64,000 bases of DNA from Liopterus haemorrhoidalis (Eukaryota > Arthropoda > Insecta > Coleoptera > Dytiscidae), in assembly GCA_963971575.1 (NCBI GenBank), contig OZ020618.1, positions 29,192,540-29,256,539 of the forward strand, given 5' to 3'. Below are positions 11,333 to 21,108 of the stretch, in pieces. Positions within the stretch are counted from its first letter, which is position 1, and every line of letters starts with the position of its first letter. The notes under the pieces are model-generated. The model was not told where the DNA came from, searched no databases, and saw nothing but the letters and a program-made list of their open reading frames with translations. A program made the position numbers and the translations under genes.

Positions 11333-11722
11333 GGTAGGAATCGGGATATTACTTGGCAACAAGTGCTGGCCAAAAGCATTTTATTTTTTAAAATGCAAGT
11401 GTTAACCTAAAAAAAAAGTCCTCACTTCCAAACTACAAGTGATGACACTAAAACCACGTGTTTTTTTGGTTGAGTTCTTGGGATGGGCTAAAGCTCTTGA
11501 ACCCCCCCCCCCCCTCCTGGATGAACAACAGGTACATTTGTGGCGCCCGGGGCAACCCGCCAAACTGCACCCTTTTTTAGAATATGCACTGGCGTACCGA
11601 TGAGGGAAGTTTAGGTGCTCGCAATCTTATTTCAAATATATTCTTTTGATTTAGATGGATGCAATTTAAATATTTTAACATTTTAACCGAATACTAGTTA
11701 TGGCTAAGTAAATTTGCTAATA
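11333..11722. other. AT-rich DNA with minisatellite-motif fragment
   Basis: No gene. 11403-11445 contains the 'aaaaagtcctcacttc...aagtgatgac' motif that recurs in MITEs; 11502-11516 is a C15 tract. Probably a decayed hAT MITE without clear ends. Confidence 0.35.
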
Positions 11723-12264
11723 CAGTGGTACCTCGACTTCGAACGATATACGATAACTTTTCGAGATAAAACTATTTTCATATCCTATTTTGAGCCCTAG
11801 ATACGAACCGTGATGTTTTTCTTTTCAAATGAATTAAAGCCTGTTTACATTATACGTTTTTAAACTTTTATCTCTAGTACTAGAAACAGGCTACTGCTAC
11901 AAGCAACCAATTGAAAACTCCTGAGCCACAAAACCAGACAGAAGAAAATGGTAATTTTTTTACAATTTAATGGAAGATGATTTTCATACTATATAAAACT
12001 ATATAAAACAGAAAATTTTATAAATAAAAATTAATATGTAATGGTATACAAAATTTATAGTGAAAAAATGTTCCTTCTCACTCATTCTTCATTTCTTTGC
12101 ATTTTCTTCATTTAGTTGAGAAAAGTTTTTTTTTTAATTTCTTGGATTGTCTTTATGATTTTTTAATCCGGGAACGGATTAATTGATTTCCCGTAAGATA
12201 TAATGGAAAATTATAAACGAACCGCGGATAGGAACAAATAAGTTTGTAAGTCAAGGTGCCATTG
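11723..12264. mobile_element. hAT-like MITE (CAGTGGTACCTCGACTT type)
   Basis: Left end CAGTGGTACCTCGACTTCGA and right end (reverse) CAATGGCACCTTGACTTACA form a ~25-bp imperfect inverted repeat over 542 bp. The flanking octamers (TGCTAATA, TATGTCTA) do not match convincingly, so the hAT assignment rests on the terminus. No coding content. Confidence 0.6.
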
Positions 12265-14473
12265 TATGTCTAAATGTGCCACCAAAATCACTTATAAATG
12301 TTTTCAGATGTGCAAGAAAGGTAATACAGTCCAAAAAAAAGACTGAATATTATTATATAATCAATAAATGTGTAAGTACATGTTTAAACTCAATTTTATA
12401 TTTAATATGTACAAGTTTGATATAGAAATGAAAATTTATAATTTTGATCTAAATAAAAATAGACATACTTAATAAAAACTTAGAATATGTATATTAAAGC
12501 GTTTGTTTTGGCGCTCTGGGCCTGTGCCCCTACCTTTCACCGCCGCTAAATATAACTATATCAATCAGTGGCGATTCGTGGAAATATCTCATGGAAGTAC
12601 TGCAACCAGAAGTATAATTGCGATTTTCTTGCGAGAGTGAAAATCATTATTAAGATGGACATACATTTTTTAAACTACATATACGTTTAGAAATATAACC
12701 ATATAAAATATAGAATTATTACATTTTATGATTTACTATATATTAGTCAAGTATGTATAAGAAAATTAACTTTTAATGTGCTGTACAGAAAATGCGATAT
12801 CCTGCATTCTTATTTTTCAATTTGTTACAGATAGTCGAACCCAAATATATTTCGTTCCGGTGTACGGTTACGTTCTAAGTATATGTTTTTTGTTCCAGTT
12901 TCAGTTCGTCTTAATATTCCGGTTCAGTTCCGGTCGAAGAACAAGTTAAAATCGAGTCGAACATCACATTTTTGTTTAATTTTATTTACCAAAGTCTCTA
13001 CACAAAAATAATTAATAAGACACAGGGCCGGATTAAGGGGTTGTTAAGACAGTCAGTTGCCTGGGGCGCCAGATGCAAGGGGTACTGAAAATTTTAGTTG
13101 AAGACTGTTGAAGTTTTTTGCTCAACAAATATTTTTGACAGCAAGGAACAAAAGAAAGTCTTCAACTTTATTTTCAGCAGCCCTAAAAATTTGGGTTCAG
13201 GTGGCTAGAGTACGTTCAGGATAATTTCATGCCAGGGCATAATAAAATACGTCATCAATGCTGCGCAAGAAAACAGCTGATTACATAGACGTACATAAGG
13301 GTTTCTGCCTTGTCATTTGTTGTGAATACCAAACAAACAAAATCATGTATTTGAAATTAATTTTTGTTCTCGTTTTAGTAAACGGCATACCTGAAAACGT
13401 ACGAGAAATAAATAATAATATATTTTTGTGTATAAATGTATCAATTTCACCCTGTAAATGCAAATTATATATAAAGCCCGTATGTAACAGTTTTTAATTA
13501 TTGTAATTGAAGTAAAAGTGAAAAAAAGGAAATGGATGTAGATATATAGGTCATATTATAAAAAGAGAATAAAATAAGACCACCACACAAACATTTGATT
13601 GAAACCCGCAACCCAGAAAATAAGCAGTAGTAGCATAACAATCTACTAATTTTAAAAAATTAAGTATAGTGTAACAAATTAAGCGAACAAAGAAGTGAAA
13701 TCTTGGAATAAAGTTAAAACACTTCCCCAGAATAGGGTTGGTTGGAGCCCTCTGTACCCATGCAGTATAACGAACATTATATATGTAACAGTTTATACAT
13801 TGATTTATTCCATTTTAATAACTTTCTGTATATAATCTGAGACATTTATAATCATTTTTCATAAATTTAGCGACATTGTTTATGATTTCTCTCGGTTGGC
13901 TCCGAATTGGCATACCTTGGAAGCCCAATCTTCTTTTTGGCGTCATTTTCACAAATAACAATAATAATATCACACAAATATAACAAAAAAAAAAAACAAA
14001 CAACAAAATTTAACAAAGAAAATAAACAACAAAATTTAAAAAAGAAAACAAAAACGGAATTAAGCAATCAAAATCGAAATATACGCGTAGTCAAGAGCTG
14101 ATCAAAGTAAGTGACGCCACTGAAATGTACCAAACCAATTGTCGGTAATGACATGGACGAAATTTGGTTTCTGCGCAACCCAGTCGGTAATATAGACCTG
14201 GCATGAAGTTATCCTGAACGTACTCTAGTACCTTCAACCTAATTTTTGCGTAATTATGCACATCTGGGGGCGTCATATAAAGAATCTGCTCGGGACGAGG
14301 AAATACTTTAATTCGACCCTGATCACACACAGATTATATAATAACAATTATAGAGAAGAAATACGTTAATAAATAATATGAATTATTCTCTTAACAAAAA
14401 TAATAAATAACAATTCGCAATATATTTTTCAATACGTACCTAGAGTTCTGCCATAAATACTGTTACAAGGTGT
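12265..14473. other. no gene; decayed repeats
   Basis: Contains single ends of hAT-like elements (12569 CAGTGGCGATTCGTGG; 13025 CAGGGCCGGATTAAGG) and an inverted duplication: 13184-13237 is the approximate reverse complement of 14196-14250. The latter lies in a 79-codon minus frame (14330-14091) reading VLEYVQDNFMPGLYYRLG, possibly an old coding fragment that I do not recognise. Confidence 0.35.
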
Positions 14474-14544
14474 TTGTATTATAATAAAAAACAGTGCACG
14501 TTACAAATGATTTTTTATATTGTGGCACTTACACATATATTATA

Positions 14545-15853
14545 CAAGTTGTCTCAAAAGAAATTTTATATTTATTTAGCTTACTGCGTGAACGCAATGT
14601 ATCCGAGGGGCGCGGGGGTTATGTCAATCGGTAGCCTGGCTCTTGGGAATTTAGTCGCTATGGAGCGTTTCTCGGGAGCAGACCGCGCGTTATGCGTGCG
14701 AAAGTTTTACAAAAACGGTAATTCAGCGACTGTAGCGCGTAAAAAATTCTGTAGTATTCGAGGTTTTCGCCACTTAAATGATGCGCCAAGCATTCCTCTC
14801 ATTCGACATTGGGTTAAAAAGTTTGAAGAGACTGATACAACGCTGGATAAATCAAAATCCGGGCGACCTAGGTCATCAAGAACGGTAGAAAACGTGGAGA
14901 ATGTTAATCAGTCTGTTCGTGACGACCCGAACGTTTCAATTCGGAAGCGCGTAAGTGCTTTAAATGTGCATAGATCATCATTACATCGCATTATGCACAA
15001 AGATCTAAAGCTGCACCCCTACAAAATTCAATTGGTGCAAAAATTAAAGCCCCAAGATGCCAGTCAGAGGCTTAATTTCGTAAATCAGGTGATTGAGCGA
15101 TTTTCAACGTTTACCAACATTTTGTTTTCGGATGAAGCTCATTTTCATCTTAATGGCCACGTAAATAAGCAAAACTGCCGCTACTGGAGTGCAACGAATC
15201 CGAAACGCAAACATCAGAAACCCCTACATTCGCCTAAAGTGTCCGTATGGGCTGCGATGTCGGCGCGAGGAATTATCGGCCCTTACTTTTTTGAAGACGA
15301 AAGGGGGCGTGCAGTTACAGTGAATTCAGAGCGTTATGTGGAGATGTTAGACAACTTCTTGGTACCTGAACTGCAAAACTTTCCTGGCTATAACCAAAGA
15401 ACATGGTTCCAACAGGACGGAGCAACTTCACACACGTCCAATATGTCTCTGCCACGTGTTCGTGAAATTTTCTCAGGCAAATTGATCTCCCGGAGAGGTG
15501 ACATAAATTGGCCTCCACGCAGTCCAGATTTAACCCCTATGGACTTTTTCCTATGGGGTTATCTTAAATCTAAAGTTTACGCCAATAAACCGACTTCACT
15601 GGCGCATTTGAAAGAAAATATCCGTCACGAAATGGCAGCCATCCCTGAGTCCACCTGCCGAGACGTTATAAGTAATTTTACTGTTCGATTAAATGAGTGC
15701 CGAGAACGCGAGGGTCTACATTTAGACGATATTATTTTTAAGAAATAAATCCCCAAAAAGTGTATTTTAATAATTAATAAACATTTTTCTATATACGGCT
15801 TACTTTTTTTTTAATCGATCCACTAAACATAAAATTTCTTTTGAGACACCTTG
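14545..15853 (+). mobile_element. complete DD41D Tc1/mariner transposon
   Basis: Inverted repeats CAAGTTGTCTCAAAAGAAAT / CAAGGTGTCTCAAAAGAAAT continue for about 29 bp with two mismatches. Both ends abut TA (14543-14544, 15854-15855), the family's target duplication. 1309 bp with one intact transposase gene. The short, well-matched ends and the open frame suggest a recent arrival. It lies downstream of the visible LPCAT gene. Confidence 0.92.
14660..15748 (+). CDS. Tc1/mariner transposase, DD41D type
   Basis: 362 residues from MERFSGADRALCVRKFY. The frame is open further upstream, past the left inverted repeat, so I chose the first ATG that gives a normal length and begins at the HTH domain; ATGs at 14597 and 14621 inside the element are alternatives. 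Two N-terminal helix-turn-helix units (roughly residues 5-110) are joined by a KSGRPRSSR GRPR-like hook. The DDE core has D1 in FSDEAHFHL (near 157), D2 in QQDGATSH (252) and D3 in SPDLTPMDFFLWGY (294), giving 41 residues between D2 and D3: the DD41D signature known from rosa/Visitor-type families. It cuts and pastes the element at TA sites in the nucleus. All motifs are intact, so it is probably functional. Confidence 0.92.
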   Translation: MERFSGADRALCVRKFYKNGNSATVARKKFCSIRGFRHLNDAPSIPLIRHWVKKFEETDTTLDKSKSGRPRSSRTVENVENVNQSVRDDPNVSIRKRVSALNVHRSSLHRIMHKDLKLHPYKIQLVQKLKPQDASQRLNFVNQVIERFSTFTNILFSDEAHFHLNGHVNKQNCRYWSATNPKRKHQKPLHSPKVSVWAAMSARGIIGPYFFEDERGRAVTVNSERYVEMLDNFLVPELQNFPGYNQRTWFQQDGATSHTSNMSLPRVREIFSGKLISRRGDINWPPRSPDLTPMDFFLWGYLKSKVYANKPTSLAHLKENIRHEMAAIPESTCRDVISNFTVRLNECREREGLHLDDIIFKK

Positions 15854-15874
15854 TATTAAATGAAAATAAATGTC

Positions 15875-16800
15875 TTATTCAAAATGCCCTCCTTTCGCCT
15901 TCACACAGGCCCTTAAACGTGACGGACAATCATCAATGGCAGTACGCACGACGTCCACTGGAAAATTGACCACTGCTTTTTTTCAACGATTGCTTTAGAC
16001 TCTCGAAATTTGGATGTCGTCTACTACAGGCCATGTCCTCCAGCACTGACCACAATTTGTAGTCCAATTTAAATCTGGGCTCCAGACGGCCAATCTTCAG
16101 CTCTAATGAACTCCTATGTGAGAGTTTCCAGCCATTGCTGTGTGGACTTTGCCTTGTGAGCTGGAAGATCCAATGACCAGAATTACACACTGAGACCGTG
16201 TGTAATTAAGAAGCTTGAAGACCTTGTCCAAAATGTCATCTTGGTATGATTTTGCACTTGTCTTCACACCCTGAGCACAAAAATGTTGCTAAGTAACCCA
16301 TATGAGATACCCAATCAAACAGTGCACAGATGCTGGATGATGACTCTGAACTCTCTGAATAACTTAAGCCGCCTCTCGAGAGCTAGGTGTATACAGCCGA
16401 TCATTTTGTTCGATGTTAAAAAAATTTTCATCGGAAAAAAGAATTTTGCGATGCATGTTGTCTGCGTACCGATGAATTAGTTGTTTAGTTTTGGTCTTCC
16501 TGATGTTCCTTAGAGATGGAGTAAGTGGGTGGCTAGTGCTTCTTCGGTAGGCCCCCATCTTATAGGTCTGATTTGATAACGCAGGACATACTCCTGGTCG
16601 AAATACCCATATCCCTGACCACTTCTTTGCCGATTTTCAATACGTTGAGTATCCTTGAACCGATTAATAGTGCGATAAATAAACTGGCGATTGATACCCA
16701 AAGATTTTAAAATATTAAAAAGCTCCCGGCATCTTCACAACTTTATGTAATGCAATTACAGCGAAACGATTTTCTCTATCACCCCACCCATGTTTACTAC
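15875..16800 (-). pseudogene. decayed maT/DD37D-like Tc1/mariner transposase
   Basis: Reading down the minus strand in several frames: NRFAVIALHKVVKMPG and LGINRQFIYRTINRF (N-terminal HTH) near 16800-16660, RKILFSDENFFNIEQNDR (first catalytic D) near 16420, a corrupted second-D region (WIFQ then frame breaks) near 16170, LDYKLWSVLEDMAC near 16030, and a C-terminus PSRLRACVKAKGGHFE ending TAA at 15877-15875. The LDYKLW..LE block and the C-terminus are typical of maT-like (DD37D) transposases. Multiple frameshifts and loss of the D2/D3 residues make it dead. Its 3' end lies only 20 bp from the DD41D element. Confidence 0.8.
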
Positions 16801-16948
16801 TCAACGTTCAGAGACTAACTGATTATGACAATACCACATTGGAGCGGAGATTACAAAAAAAAAGTTCCAGGTGTTTCCCCGCATTGTTTAGATTTTATGA
16901 TTCATCGAATTTGTGTAATAGTATTTATAGAAATTAAAAAAAAAAATA

Positions 16949-17128
16949 CAGGTATCCCAAACAATTAGGCGAACTACCTGGAATTTTTATTTCTGTAAGT
17001 TGTCATTAGCTATTTTTTTATAAATTGAAGTTGGCTTTTCCTGAACAAAATGATCAAAAACTTCAATCAATCTGTAAAAATTACTAGATTTGAAAATCTA
17101 CTTCCGCCTAATCGTTTGGAATAGGCTT
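16949..17128. mobile_element. Tc1/mariner-type MITE, 180 bp
   Basis: Imperfect inverted ends: left CAGGTATCCCAAACAATTAG, right (reverse) AAGCCTATTCCAAACGATTAG, both followed by GCG and flanked by TA. The CCAAACNATTAGGCG pattern resembles Tc1-like termini. No coding content. Confidence 0.65.
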
Positions 17129-17337
17129 TATGTCTTTTATAATATTAATTCTGAACATGTATTAGTAAATATTTTTTTAAATATGTTATTTGTATTGTGC
17201 AGTGATATTTTAATTTTTTGACTTAATGCATTCTTATTATTTATTACCGACCGCCAACATAGATAAGGGAGGCATTGTGATCATACCGATGTGATATTTC
17301 GAGATTTCGATGGATCTCCACGAATTGAGGTCCCTAC

Positions 17338-18343
17338 TAGATGTGGGAAATGGGAATCTTTTTAAAGATTCGTTCAGTATTCAGTACTCTCTAAAAAGAT
17401 TCGTTCTTTTGGAACGAATCGTTGGCGTACAACAAATCTAGTGTTTACTGTCCACGTTACGCTGTACTTGGTTTTGTTATTGCATAGTTGTGTTCTGGGA
17501 GCTGAGAAGAGTACCTATACATACTTCTGTAGTCGCTAGTAGTTAGCGAACGATGAGCGTGTCAGTATACGTAGTACGTGTCATGTACACGTACGTATTG
17601 TCATCTGACACTACCGATAGAGGCGCCACTGCATTGTACATCATGGCTGACGCAGATAGGATATTTTTGACAGGTTCAATGGTATCTTCATGTGATATTT
17701 ATTGAAATTAATTTATTATACAATATGAGGATTGCGTTAAATGAAATTTTCCTTTTTCTCAGTGCCCAAGTAACCTCTAGGGTTATAATTGAAGGTAATA
17801 AGGCTTTTTTGCCACGTTTCGGAACACGATGAAAACTTAGGTCTCTATCACGACCTACTTTTGCATTGCATAGATAAACACAACAATTCACGTTGCATTT
17901 AATTTTTTCTTGCAATTTTAGACATTTTTTAAAAACTCGCTATGAAAACAACAGTAAACAAACTCGACTATCCTCCACCTGTCAGTTTCTCAAAATCTCA
18001 CTAGAGGCGCTTCAGTTATTGTCAGTTGACAATACACATTGTACGGCGCAGTGTATCGAGTCTGCCGTTCAGCTGTCGCTCGTGCCATGTTCTAAGTTCG
18101 CCCATCCAGACTACAGACATAGATCTACGTGTGTTCCACACTACACAGCCACCAGCCTGAGCTCTGTGCCCGACCCTCGTTTCGTTCCGTTCCATATCGA
18201 GTCATACTCGGCACTCGCTAGCACTGGTTCGTGAGTTCGCGTACTGAAGATTCGTTCGCTGCTTATTAAAAGATTCGGTCGTATCAATTCATTGCAACGA
18301 TTCATTCTTTTGGTACGAATCGTTCGCGAACGACACATCTCTA
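17338..18343. mobile_element. hAT element with subterminal palindromic repeats and THAP-like fragment
   Basis: Ends TAGATGTGGGAA / TAGAGATGTGTCGTTC, 8-bp duplication GTCCCTAC on both sides (17330-17337, 18344-18351). Both subterminal regions are rich in GATTCGTTC/GAACGAATC motifs (17375-17425, 18245-18325), likely transposase-binding sites. The interior shares sequence with the 10914 element and contains a THAP-like coding fragment. No transposase; presumably mobilised in trans. Confidence 0.85.
17820..17915 (-). pseudogene. THAP zinc-finger fragment
   Basis: Minus frame beginning MQEKIKCNVNCCVYLCNAK followed by RDRDLSFHRVPKRGK: the CCVxxC...LSFHRxP pattern of the THAP (C2CH) DNA-binding domain N-terminus. 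The downstream half is not continuous; a piece reading WALRKRKISFN follows 12 residues later and could be the continuation across a small intron-like insert. The second half with its C and H ligands is absent here. It is either a captured host or P-element-like exon, or part of the parent transposon. Confidence 0.55.
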
Positions 18344-18770
18344 GTCCCTACATAACGTTTTGACTATTTTTAGCATGATGTCTGTCAGTCTGTCTGTGTA
18401 CACGTGCAGAGCAAATTCGGCTAAAAGGATTTTTATGAAACTTCATATTTTAGCTATTGACATCAATGGCACGAGTTGATCAACTTTTGGTAAAAATCGA
18501 TCGACTAAAAATGGGAGTTTACTCTTGTCGATTTTAAGATTTTTGCGAATATTTAACAACAAAAATATTTCGAAACAAGGGTCTTTGGCGCCCTTATGCA
18601 AGATTTAATGGAGCGCCCCCAGACAGGGCCAAATTTCAAGTGAAGACTTAAAAAAAGGTCCTAGTTCTAACGCATTACCTGCAGACTGCGTTCCTCCGGC
18701 CTTGATGAGAGATCTTCGCAAGCACAGAAATAATGACAAGAACGGATTAAGTAACATTTAAATACCATAC

Positions 18771-18798
18771 TTTATTGACTACTCTAATATACTTTATT
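18771..18798 (-). promoter_or_regulatory. candidate poly(A) signals of the LPCAT gene
   Basis: Two AATAAA hexamers on the minus strand (18798-18793 and 18776-18771) follow the LPCAT stop by about 230 and 255 nt, with AT-rich sequence between. A normal-length 3' UTR would end near 18750-18780. AATAAA is frequent by chance in this AT-rich DNA, so this is a position-based suggestion only. Confidence 0.4.
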
Positions 18799-19027
18799 TA
18801 AGGTATAAGAAATATTCACAATGTTACAAAACTATTTTACATAACAGATATAGTACATAAATAAAATGAATAAATTAGATGAATTTCAATGAACTTCATT
18901 TAATTTTTGTAAATATGATAGACTTTCAAAAGACTTTTAGTACATATTATTTGACTAAAAGTAAGCCCTTATAAGTACAATGCCAAAAAGTAAAGAAATA
19001 TTTCCTAAATTGCTCTATTAAAATACT

Positions 19028-19155
19028 TCATTCGGTTTTCTTCAAATCACAGTTATATACAGCGCCATTCTTCTTGTTGGTTTGTTTTTCCTCCTTGCTC
19101 AAACTGAACAATCCAGCGAACTCAGCTTTTTTATGTGCATAAGCCAAGAACATAT
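19028..19155 (-). CDS. LPCAT: LPCAT terminal exon with KKxx ER-retrieval signal
   Basis: 128 nt from acceptor TTTGCAG to a TGA stop at 19028-19030. It encodes DMFLAYAHKKAEFAGLF, then a short lysine-rich tail ending KKTE. A terminal K-K-x-x is the dilysine ER-retrieval signal; vertebrate LPCAT1 also ends in a dilysine tetrapeptide, which supports both the stop choice and an ER location. Possible AATAAA poly(A) signals on the minus strand lie about 230-260 nt downstream. Confidence 0.9.
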
Positions 19156-19318
19156 CTGCAAAAAGTAAACAGAATTCGAATGAATGGGTCATAAAATATA
19201 TGCACGGAAAACGAAAAGTTATTTCAATGAATTCTAAAAATATTCCATCCTGCAATTCAAAATTTTGAATAAAATATAAATCTTGTTGTCAAATTATACA
19301 ATATATAACTCCTATAGC

Positions 19319-19557
19319 CAGTAGCGCAGCGAAGGGCGGGGGTGAGAGGAACTATGATACCTCAGGCGCAATGAGATGCGTGTCATCAAAATATTAACAA
19401 GTGCCATTTTCTTTTTTTTTGCGTTCGTTGATTTTTTATTACCATTTTCTTTTTTTGGCTAGATGGGTGTCGTTTTTTAGATACTGTTTTCCTTTTTTTG
19501 CTCGTTGGTTGTTTCAATAAAAGAAACAGGACTTGGGTGCCGTTTAACTTCGCTACG
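19319..19557. mobile_element. hAT MITE, 239 bp
   Basis: Left end CAGTAGCGCAGCGAAG, right end (reverse) CGTAGCGAAG lacking its last few bases, flanked by CCTATAGC (19311-19318 and 19558-19565). It has three T-rich 'ttttcttttttt' internal repeats. It lies in the last LPCAT intron. Confidence 0.7.
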
Positions 19558-19770
19558 CCTATAGCACCAGAATAGGTTACAGGGGAAAAAGTAATAAAAC
19601 ATAAAAAATACGTAAAATAATTATACAGGGTGTTATAAAGAACTGTTTAAACATTACTAACTTCTTTATTAAAAGATTACGAAGGAGGTTAAATTTGAAA
19701 GGTTGTATTTTACTTTCCTGATAATTAAATTGAAAAACCAACTCAAATAAACGTGTTGTTTAAAAATACA

Positions 19771-20674
19771 TTTTTAGGGTTTTGTAGGTATGACCAAAAA
19801 ACCATTATACCGCCATTTGGTCGTCTGTTCGGTAAAAATTGTAGCCAAACGGCTAAATCTAGAGAGTTGAAATTTGGCATGCTTATACAACTCTTTGACC
19901 CGCACATAGGAAAAATACTAAAACATCTAAAAAACATATCCCCCTAAAAATATAAACAAAAATGTGCTCATCGAAAACAAAAATATTTTTTTTTAATTCT
20001 GAGTTGGGTCTCAAATGAAAGCCCTTAGTACGTGGATTAACGATCCAATTTTATTTTTGCAAAATAAATTATTTTGATGCTATTTTTGCCAAAATGGTGC
20101 AAAAAAAAATTTTAATCCCACACCCTGTAGCCCAGATGGTTTAAACTAAAAATCTAAAACAATTCTAAGTAATGTATATTGGTGTGAACCGAAATAGTAC
20201 AACAGGAATTTTTGATCAGATTATGTTTTCGGAAAATAACGCATTTTTTGTGGTTTTTGGTTCACAAAGTACAAAAGTTATTCCAATGTAAGACACCCAC
20301 ATGCAAGGCGTACGATAGCGTAGTGGTTAGAGCACTGGTGTCGTAAGCTAAAATTTGCTGGAAACGAAGGGTTTCGAATACGGAGTGAATTTTATTTTTT
20401 CTGTTTTTTTTGCATTTTTATTATGTTGAAATTATTTTGTCAAAATTCTAGTTATATTTTGACAAATGTTGCATTTAATTTTTAAGAGCGTAAATTTAAT
20501 AACCAGTCTTATTATATGATTAACAGACGATAAATTATTTTAAAAATATCGTTCATTTTGTCGTGATTACTACAAAGTAAAATTTGTCCTACACACTCAG
20601 CATACCGCCTTCACTTATTATATACCTGCGAAACCCTGAAATGTGTGAATATTCACACTTCACATCAATTTTTT
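19771..20674 (+). repeat. tRNA-containing repeat, copy A
   Basis: Starts with TTTTTAGGGTTTTGTAGGTA, which can fold back on AAAAAACC; ends ATTCACACTTCACATCAAT plus a T6 tract. Homologous over most of its length to 28353-29429 (other strand), 51976-52951 (other strand) and 52952-53697. At 20308-20385 it holds a tRNA-like module. No transposase or RT. It lies in the last LPCAT intron. Family unknown to me. Confidence 0.75.
20308..20385 (+). other. tRNA-Thr-like Pol III module inside copy A
   Basis: TAGCGTAGTGGTTAGAGCAC matches the D-arm/box A of eukaryotic tRNA-Thr, the next bases CTGGTGTCGTAAGC resemble an anticodon arm with a CGT anticodon, and GGGTTTCGAATACGG resembles the T-arm/box B. The 3' half of the anticodon stem and the T stem are damaged and an insert is present, so it is not a working tRNA gene. 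It may still act as an internal Pol III promoter. Confidence 0.55.
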
Positions 20675-20768
20675 GTGATAGTGATAGTGACAGTGAGTTA
20701 TTTTAATTAAGTCAAAGCTTGTATTTGAAAAAAGTACATGAAATCTAATTTATAATTGGTGCATAGAT

Positions 20769-21047
20769 ATGAGTGATTCCGAATCAAGTGATAATGAAGA
20801 AGAAATGGTGATGTTATGGAATGATCAAAATCAACAATGCATAATTGAAGAACGAATACAAGATATTCATAGCGATTACAATAGTGATTCGGATAACATT
20901 AGCGATTTACAAGAACAAAAATGTTATTTTGGAACAGATCAACGTGTCTGCATCATCACTAATCATCTTTTAGACACTATTCATTTTACTGACCCTCTTT
21001 GTTTCAACTGTGTAAATCCGGATGAGATGGACCATGAAAAACCCTGA
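20769..21047 (+). CDS. unrecognised acidic 92-residue ORF between repeat termini
   Basis: MSDSESSDNEEEMVMLWNDQ starts an acidic, serine/aspartate-rich protein with one CFNC motif near the end. The last codons (EKP, stop) fall inside the repeat terminus that starts at 21041. The same terminus ends copy A at about 20633-20674, so the ORF is bracketed by two direct copies 410 bp apart. The acidic start is reminiscent of transposase N-termini (for example piggyBac-like) but there is no decisive motif. It may be an exon of the autonomous parent of this repeat family, or chance. Confidence 0.3.
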   Translation: MSDSESSDNEEEMVMLWNDQNQQCIIEERIQDIHSDYNSDSDNISDLQEQKCYFGTDQRVCIITNHLLDTIHFTDPLCFNCVNPDEMDHEKP

Positions 21048-21082
21048 AATGTGTGAATATTCACACTTCACATCAATATTTT
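21041..21082 (+). repeat. terminus of the tRNA-containing repeat family
   Basis: The sequence AAACCCTGAAATGTGTGAAT followed by ATTCACACTTCACATCAAT repeats the end of copy A almost exactly and is followed by an A/T tract. It contains an internal dyad (TGTGAATATTCACA). Similar solitary ends occur at 56435-56480 and 61625-61680. Confidence 0.7.
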
Positions 21083-21108
21083 TTAAAATGTAATCGCCTG
21101 TCTGTCAC

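Larger units (their letters stand above)
17241..18600 (+). repeat. dispersed repeat (copy 1), split by a hAT insertion
   Basis: 17241-17337 plus 18352-18600 align with 56604-56925, from 'accgaccgccaacat' through 'gaattgaggtccctac' and a (GTCT)n-like tract to 'gatcaact.ttggtaaaatcg'. Copy 1 is interrupted exactly at gtccctac by the hAT element below. Function unknown; no coding frame conserved between the copies. Confidence 0.8.

Noticed and set aside
20308..20385. A functional tRNA-Thr gene
   Set aside because: Box A and B match, but the anticodon stem is unpaired on its 3' side and an insert disturbs the variable region and T-arm; it also lies inside a repeat.
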